This document shows, in pieces, positions 59,981-64,000 of a DNA stretch of 64,000 nt (positions are counted from its first letter, which is position 1; each line of letters begins with the position of its first letter). The notes beneath the pieces are model-generated. The model was not told the DNA's origin and ran no database searches. It worked only from the letters and a program-made list of their open reading frames with translations. The stretch covers positions 1 through 64,000 of the forward strand of contig CALKLF010000008.1 in NCBI GenBank assembly GCA_937992175.1, in the 5' to 3' direction. Both the position numbers and the translations under genes were made by a program. The DNA is from an uncultured Fimbriimonadales bacterium. GTDB lineage: Bacteria > Armatimonadota > Fimbriimonadia > Fimbriimonadales > GBS-DC.

Positions 59981-61885
59981 ATGCTCTTCCGTTGGAGTCT
60001 ATTAGTGGCAGGCGCTATAAGTATCTTAGCGATTACGCAAGCCCAACGCACTTCCGCAACCGCCGAGTGGCTCTTTGCCGATCCGCAAGAGACCATCCAA
60101 GCCGCCACGCGCACCGAACGTTCCGTCGCCGAGTCGTTCACCACCGTGCGCGTACTGACCCGACGCGAGATCGAACTCAGTGGCGCACAAACCATCCAAG
60201 AACTGCTGGAGCGCATGGTGGTGGACTTCGAAGGGCAAGAGTCCTCCCAACACCGATTCCTGAGCATGCGCGGGGCGTACAGCGCGTCGGAGTTCAACGA
60301 GCGAATGCTCTTCCTGCTGGACGGGCAGCCGCTCAACGATGTGCTGCTGGGCAACTTCCCCGCGATGAGCCTCAGCACGCACGATGTGGAGCGCATTGAG
60401 ATCGCCTTTGGTCCTGGCTCGGCGATGTACGGTCCGAACGCCTTCGCGGGCGTGGTGAACATCATTACGCAGCAGGGCGAAACGGGACGCCCTTCGTTCT
60501 GGAGCGGCTACGCGGGGCGCGGGGGCTACAACGCCTCCCTGCGCTGGATGACTGAGCAGGGCGCGCCGTATCGTCTCAGCGTGCAAAGCTCCCTCTGGCG
60601 CGACCCCGGCAGCGACCGCGTGCAGAACAACGACTCGATGGTGCGCACTGCTCGCATTGCGTTCTCGCAAGGAACCCCCGAACGCGGGCAGTGGCGCGTG
60701 AACTACCTCTACGCCGACTTAGACCGCGGATTGGTCGGCATGCGCTACTTCAGCTACCCCACGCCCGACGATCGCATGTTCTGGCGCACCCACTACTGGC
60801 AGGCGGAGTACCACCGCGCTTTCGGCGCGAATAGCCAGACCACGCGCCTGTACGGCGTCGCAGGCGACACCATCTTTCTCAAGGTACAAACTCAGCCCCC
60901 CATCGCCCCCAACGCGCCGCGCACGCGCATGCCCTTCAGTCAGAGCATGCTCGCCGCCGAGACCTACTACCAGTGGCAACTGCCCAACGCGCAAATGCTC
61001 GCAGGCGCCGATTACCGCTTCATGCGCGGCAGCAGCCAGAACCACCTCGGCGGCAGCCACAGCGCGACCAACTTCGCCCTCTACGCGCAGGGCGAGTGGC
61101 AACTCGGACGCTGGAGCCCGATTTTAGGCGCGCGCTACGACAGCCACTCCCTCTACGGCAACCAGTTTAGCCCGCGCGCAGGGTTCACTTACATCGCCAG
61201 CGAGCAACACCGCTTCCGCGCCTCGCTCGGTCGCGCCTTCCGCGCTCCCAGCTTCGTCGAGATGTATCTCCAGCAGTTCTATGTCTGGATTCCAATTAGC
61301 GGCAATCCCGTCCCGCTCAGCATCGAGGGCAAAGCCGACCTGCGCCCTGAAATCACTTTCAGCACAGAGCTGGGTTATCGCTTCCTTCACCCGCGCTGGC
61401 AACTTGACCTCTCCTACTTTACCAGCGACCTTGATGATGTAATTACCGTGTTTCTCAAGGATGTCAACCGTCCAGACCTTCGTCAGTATCAGAACCTTTA
61501 CCGCTTCCGCATCTGGGGCTGGACAGCCGATACAGTAGTCAAACTCTCGCCTGAGTGGACGCTGGGCGCAGGCTATATGTATGTGCGCTACTCAGGCGGC
61601 GTGGAAGAAGACTACAAACCCGCCCGCGACCGCACCGTTATCCGCCTCGCCTACTTCAAAGAGCGCGGGCTGAGCGGACAACTGGTGTTCAACTACCCCG
61701 CTGTCGGGCAGGGCTTTACGGACGCCTATGCGTGGAATACTTACCTCAACCTTGTCTACCGACCCGACGAGCGTAACCGATTCAACCTGCGCGTCGACAA
61801 CCTGTTTAATGTGCGTACGGAGATGGCGCGCTGGGTGCCGGGCGGCAGGCGCAGCGTGTGGATTAGCTATCAACGAGACTGGTAG
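59981..61885 (+). CDS. TonB-dependent outer-membrane receptor
   Basis: 634 aa. Signal peptide (FRWSLLVAGAISILAITQAQ), plug domain about 45-160 (VRVLTRREIELSGAQTIQELLERM, VERIEIAFGPGSAMYGPNAFAGVVNIIT), then a 22-strand barrel ending in the aromatic YQRDW. It should import a large or scarce nutrient; the ligand is not evident. The ATG at 59981 has GAGGTG 7 nt upstream. It is followed by a binding protein and a sensor, so uptake and sensing appear coupled. No riboswitch is seen upstream. Confidence 0.9.
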   Translation: MLFRWSLLVAGAISILAITQAQRTSATAEWLFADPQETIQAATRTERSVAESFTTVRVLTRREIELSGAQTIQELLERMVVDFEGQESSQHRFLSMRGAYSASEFNERMLFLLDGQPLNDVLLGNFPAMSLSTHDVERIEIAFGPGSAMYGPNAFAGVVNIITQQGETGRPSFWSGYAGRGGYNASLRWMTEQGAPYRLSVQSSLWRDPGSDRVQNNDSMVRTARIAFSQGTPERGQWRVNYLYADLDRGLVGMRYFSYPTPDDRMFWRTHYWQAEYHRAFGANSQTTRLYGVAGDTIFLKVQTQPPIAPNAPRTRMPFSQSMLAAETYYQWQLPNAQMLAGADYRFMRGSSQNHLGGSHSATNFALYAQGEWQLGRWSPILGARYDSHSLYGNQFSPRAGFTYIASEQHRFRASLGRAFRAPSFVEMYLQQFYVWIPISGNPVPLSIEGKADLRPEITFSTELGYRFLHPRWQLDLSYFTSDLDDVITVFLKDVNRPDLRQYQNLYRFRIWGWTADTVVKLSPEWTLGAGYMYVRYSGGVEEDYKPARDRTVIRLAYFKERGLSGQLVFNYPAVGQGFTDAYAWNTYLNLVYRPDERNRFNLRVDNLFNVRTEMARWVPGGRRSVWISYQRDW

Positions 61886-62054
61886 GGACGCCTTTGAGAG
61901 AAAACAAAGCGGAAAAGCAGGGAGGTTCAATGATTTTGGAAGCAGAGGTTTCGGAGGTTGGAGTGACGCCCTCCCGCCCAGCCCCTCTGCTGACAAGGGT
62001 ACATCGCGTTGCTTCAACTTGGGGAGACGCAGCAGTGATTCCCCACGCTGTTTC

Positions 62055-62206
62055 ACCCTCACCCCCCAGCCCCCTCTCGGTAAACGGAGAGGGGGAGTCG
62101 CCTGCGTGCGAGGCGGCGCTTCCCCCTTCTCCGTTTACCGAGAGGGGGCTGGGGGGTGAGGTTAGGAATGACAGCTTTGTCATTCCGCGCGAAGCGAGGA
62201 ATCTCC
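62055..62206. repeat. Family C (C7) and family A (A6) repeats before the binding-protein gene
   Basis: Two stems with CTCTCGGTAAACGGAGAGGGGG and TTCTCCGTTTACCGAGAGGGGG at 62055-62162, followed by a partial family A unit, 62164-62206. They fill most of the 368 bp between TonB receptor and binding protein; the frame is open through them but probably untranslated. Confidence 0.85.
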
Positions 62207-62253
62207 ACCGCTCTGATGGAGTATGCGACAACGCGAGCCTCTCAAACTCCTTT

Positions 62254-63255
62254 ATGAATGACGAAAACGGGAAGACGCGGCTTTACCAGATGCTCCTTAC
62301 GCCGCTCTTTACCCTGTTCATGTTCTTTCTTCTCAGTTTTGCCCTCGCCCAGCCCCCGCTGATTGCCATTCTGCAAAGCGACGAGGGCGCAATCTATACC
62401 GACGCCATTAATCGGTTCCATCAGGAAATGGAGAAACAGGGGGTGGATGTGCAGACGCTCATTTTTGTGCTCAAAGACGACGAAAGCGACTCCGAGCTGC
62501 CCGAGCGTATCCTAAGCCGTAAACCGAAGATGATTCTGGCGGTAGGCATGAACGCTGCACTGCGCCTCAAGAAGTATTACGAGAGTCTACCTTTGGACCA
62601 GCAACCCCCTGTGGTGTTCACCATGGTGATGGATCCTGTTCAGCATGGGTTGGTTCAGAGCGCAGAGCGGAGCGGGACGCGCTTCGCAGGCGTGACGCTG
62701 GCAATCAATCCCCAAAAACAGCTCCGCGCGCTGAAAGACTCGCTTCCGGAGGTCAAGCGTGTAGGGGTTGTTTACACCCCTGAGGAATTTGTGTCGCGGG
62801 GCCTGATTGAGCAGGCGCGCAAAGATGCCGAACGATTGGGGCTATCCCTGGTGGAGGCGCATGTCTCCACTCCCAAACAGCTCAACGAAGCGCTGGGACG
62901 CTTGCGCGGCACAGTCGACGCCTTCTGGATTATTCCCGATGCAATTTACGCGGAGGATCCCAAGGCGTTGCAGACCGTAATGGAGTTCTCTCGACGCCAG
63001 CGTATCCCGACCTTGGGATACTTAGAACGGTTCGCCCAGCAGGGTGCGCTGGTCAGTGTCGGGATAGACATGGCGGAGCAGGGTGCGCTCGCCGCAGAGC
63101 AGTCCATCCGTATTCTCAATGGAGAGAAGCCCGAGGACCTGCCCCTTTTGACCCCGCGCCGCGCCCTGACCTATTACAACCTCAAGGCGGCGCGTGCGCT
63201 GGGAATCACCATTCCCGATATGCTGCTCAATCTGGCGGCGAAGGTGTACGAATGA
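62254..63255 (+). CDS. ABC-type substrate-binding protein (YtrA/DUF534-like)
   Basis: 333 aa from ATG 62254. Signal peptide MLLTPLFTLFMFFLLSFALA begins at residue 13. Two-lobed binding fold: PPLIAILQSDEGAIYTDAINRF, LAVGMNAALRLKKYY, VVFTMVMDPVQHGLV, RSGTRFAGVTLAINPQKQL, VKRVGVVYTPEE, DAFWIIPDAIYAEDP and AEQSIRILNGEKPEDLP. The family binds small ligands such as amino acids. No permease or ATPase gene is near, so it may present ligand to the sensor downstream instead of a transporter. The stop overlaps the next start (ATGA). Confidence 0.85.
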   Translation: MNDENGKTRLYQMLLTPLFTLFMFFLLSFALAQPPLIAILQSDEGAIYTDAINRFHQEMEKQGVDVQTLIFVLKDDESDSELPERILSRKPKMILAVGMNAALRLKKYYESLPLDQQPPVVFTMVMDPVQHGLVQSAERSGTRFAGVTLAINPQKQLRALKDSLPEVKRVGVVYTPEEFVSRGLIEQARKDAERLGLSLVEAHVSTPKQLNEALGRLRGTVDAFWIIPDAIYAEDPKALQTVMEFSRRQRIPTLGYLERFAQQGALVSVGIDMAEQGALAAEQSIRILNGEKPEDLPLLTPRRALTYYNLKAARALGITIPDMLLNLAAKVYE

Positions 63256-64000
63256 GTCGGCTTGGTCTGCGTGAACGGCTCCTGCTATTCTATGCGTTGA
63301 TGGCGCTCGCGCCGGTGCTGGCAGCGGGTGCGCTGCTCTACATCTACCTGAACAATCAAGTCTTCAGCTCCGCAACGCAGTTCCAGAGCGGGGTGCGGCA
63401 GGAGCTAAGCAACTATCAGCGCAGCGTGCGCGAAGGGGTTACGACCGTGCTGGAAGAATCTCAGCAGCAGGTGCGGCGGCGTCTCAATCAACAGCTCAAA
63501 ACCCACCGCGACGAGACGCTCCAGCGTCAAAACGTCCTCCTGCGCGATACAATCAGCGACCTGCAAACCGCCACACGCGATGCGCTGCAACAAACCGAGC
63601 ACGATACGCTCCAGAACCTGAACCAGACCATGAACCGCGTAGAGCGAAAGGTGCAGGCAGTGCAGTCCGACTCGCTGGCGATGCTGCAGACCACGACGGA
63701 GCAGGCGACGCGCCGCGCCCTGCAGGAGCTGATTGTGCAACACCTGATGCAACTGTCGACTCAGTTCTCGCGTCAGGTGGAAGGACTGCTGCGCAATTAC
63801 ACGGCGCAGCTGACCTTGATTGCCCAACAGCCTGCGATTCAGAACGCCAGCGTGCAGGAGAGCCGCTGGATCCTGCAGGCGTTGCAGGATCGGGAGCCTG
63901 CATATCAGGCGCTCACCCTGCTGGACGCGCAGGGCAACCCACTGGTGGAGATTGGCGATGCGCTGGACGACCCCGCGCTAACCTGGTCGGATCGGCGATT
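63252..64000 (+). CDS. Membrane sensor protein, partial (probable histidine kinase N-terminus)
   Basis: 249 codons to the window edge, no stop. An N-terminal transmembrane helix (LLFYALMALAPVLAAGALLY) is followed by a long Gln/Arg-rich coiled coil (about 35-165) and the start of a Cache-like extracytoplasmic sensor domain (LLRNYTAQLTLIAQQPAIQNAS, YQALTLLDAQGNPL). ATG 63252 overlaps the binding-protein stop. Kinase motifs would lie beyond the window; identification as a histidine kinase follows from the response regulator three genes upstream and could be wrong (a chemoreceptor or cyclase is possible). Confidence 0.7.
   Translation, partial: MSRLGLRERLLLFYALMALAPVLAAGALLYIYLNNQVFSSATQFQSGVRQELSNYQRSVREGVTTVLEESQQQVRRRLNQQLKTHRDETLQRQNVLLRDTISDLQTATRDALQQTEHDTLQNLNQTMNRVERKVQAVQSDSLAMLQTTTEQATRRALQELIVQHLMQLSTQFSRQVEGLLRNYTAQLTLIAQQPAIQNASVQESRWILQALQDREPAYQALTLLDAQGNPLVEIGDALDDPALTWSDRR

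Noticed and set aside
61894-62253. 120-residue N-terminal extension of the binding protein
   Set aside because: It is made of family C and A repeats and precedes a clear signal peptide, which must be near the N-terminus for export.

Overview
The window looks like a high-GC thermophilic diderm bacterium, most likely an Armatimonadota (Fimbriimonadales-like) chromosome. This is inferred from two prepilin-like proteins with the N-terminal pattern ([19 protein letters not shown]) that I associate with that phylum, a TonB-dependent receptor (hence an outer membrane), futalosine-route menaquinone genes, RNase Y and ThyX. No rRNA is present to confirm it. Coding is dense, genes overlap by 1-8 nt, and about ten genes have a TATAAT/TACAAT-type -10 box only 6-10 nt before the start codon, which implies leaderless mRNAs.

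Layout. 0-3.5 kb: pyrK-pyrD converging on mqnA-mqnP (menaquinone). 3.6-12.3 kb: FAD oxidoreductase, thiolase, a GntR-LacI regulator with an operator-like palindrome, a VOC protein, a large secreted PHP metallohydrolase and HyuA. 12.4-18 kb: an Rpn-family nuclease, PriA, an M20 peptidase and a GHMP kinase, then the remains of a prepilin/small-membrane-protein pair. 19.1-23.7 kb: a compact mobile element at the 3' end of tRNA-Val(TAC), carrying a tyrosine recombinase, a primase-polymerase/RepA-like ATPase and a terminase-small-subunit-like protein; this resembles a phage satellite. tRNA-Arg(TCG) and tRNA-Pro(GGG) follow. 24-29 kb: an M28 peptidase and an Mfd lacking its N-terminal UvrB-like part and carrying minisatellites. 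30-40.5 kb: prepilin genes, rny, recX, a CAP protein, thyX, prmA-rsmE, Uma2, MscS, YbjQ, SDR.

40.5-43.2 kb holds the most striking system: a four-gene minus-strand operon reading small candidate ubiquitin-like modifier, E2-like protein, fused JAB-isopeptidase/E1, double zinc-finger protein. It is transcribed divergently from an orphan sdhB. 44-51.9 kb: surE, a second Rpn protein, soluble transhydrogenase, dnaN, a membrane glycosyltransferase, a Gfo/Idh/MocA oxidoreductase and an ACT-domain protein. 51.9-55.5 kb: a DUF5615/DUF433 pair sits between a 131-bp duplication of the promoter and first ~38 codons of copA, leaving an intact copA downstream. 55.8-59.5 kb: BON, ComF, a CAP protein, a double macro-domain protein and a broken VapC with its VapB. 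59.5-64 kb: response regulator, TonB receptor, ABC-type binding protein and the start of a membrane sensor, probably one nutrient-sensing operon.

Three families of inverted repeats recur between genes and, unusually, inside reading frames in phase (mfd, copA, the glycosyltransferase, the response regulator). They explain most non-coding stretches over 100 bp.
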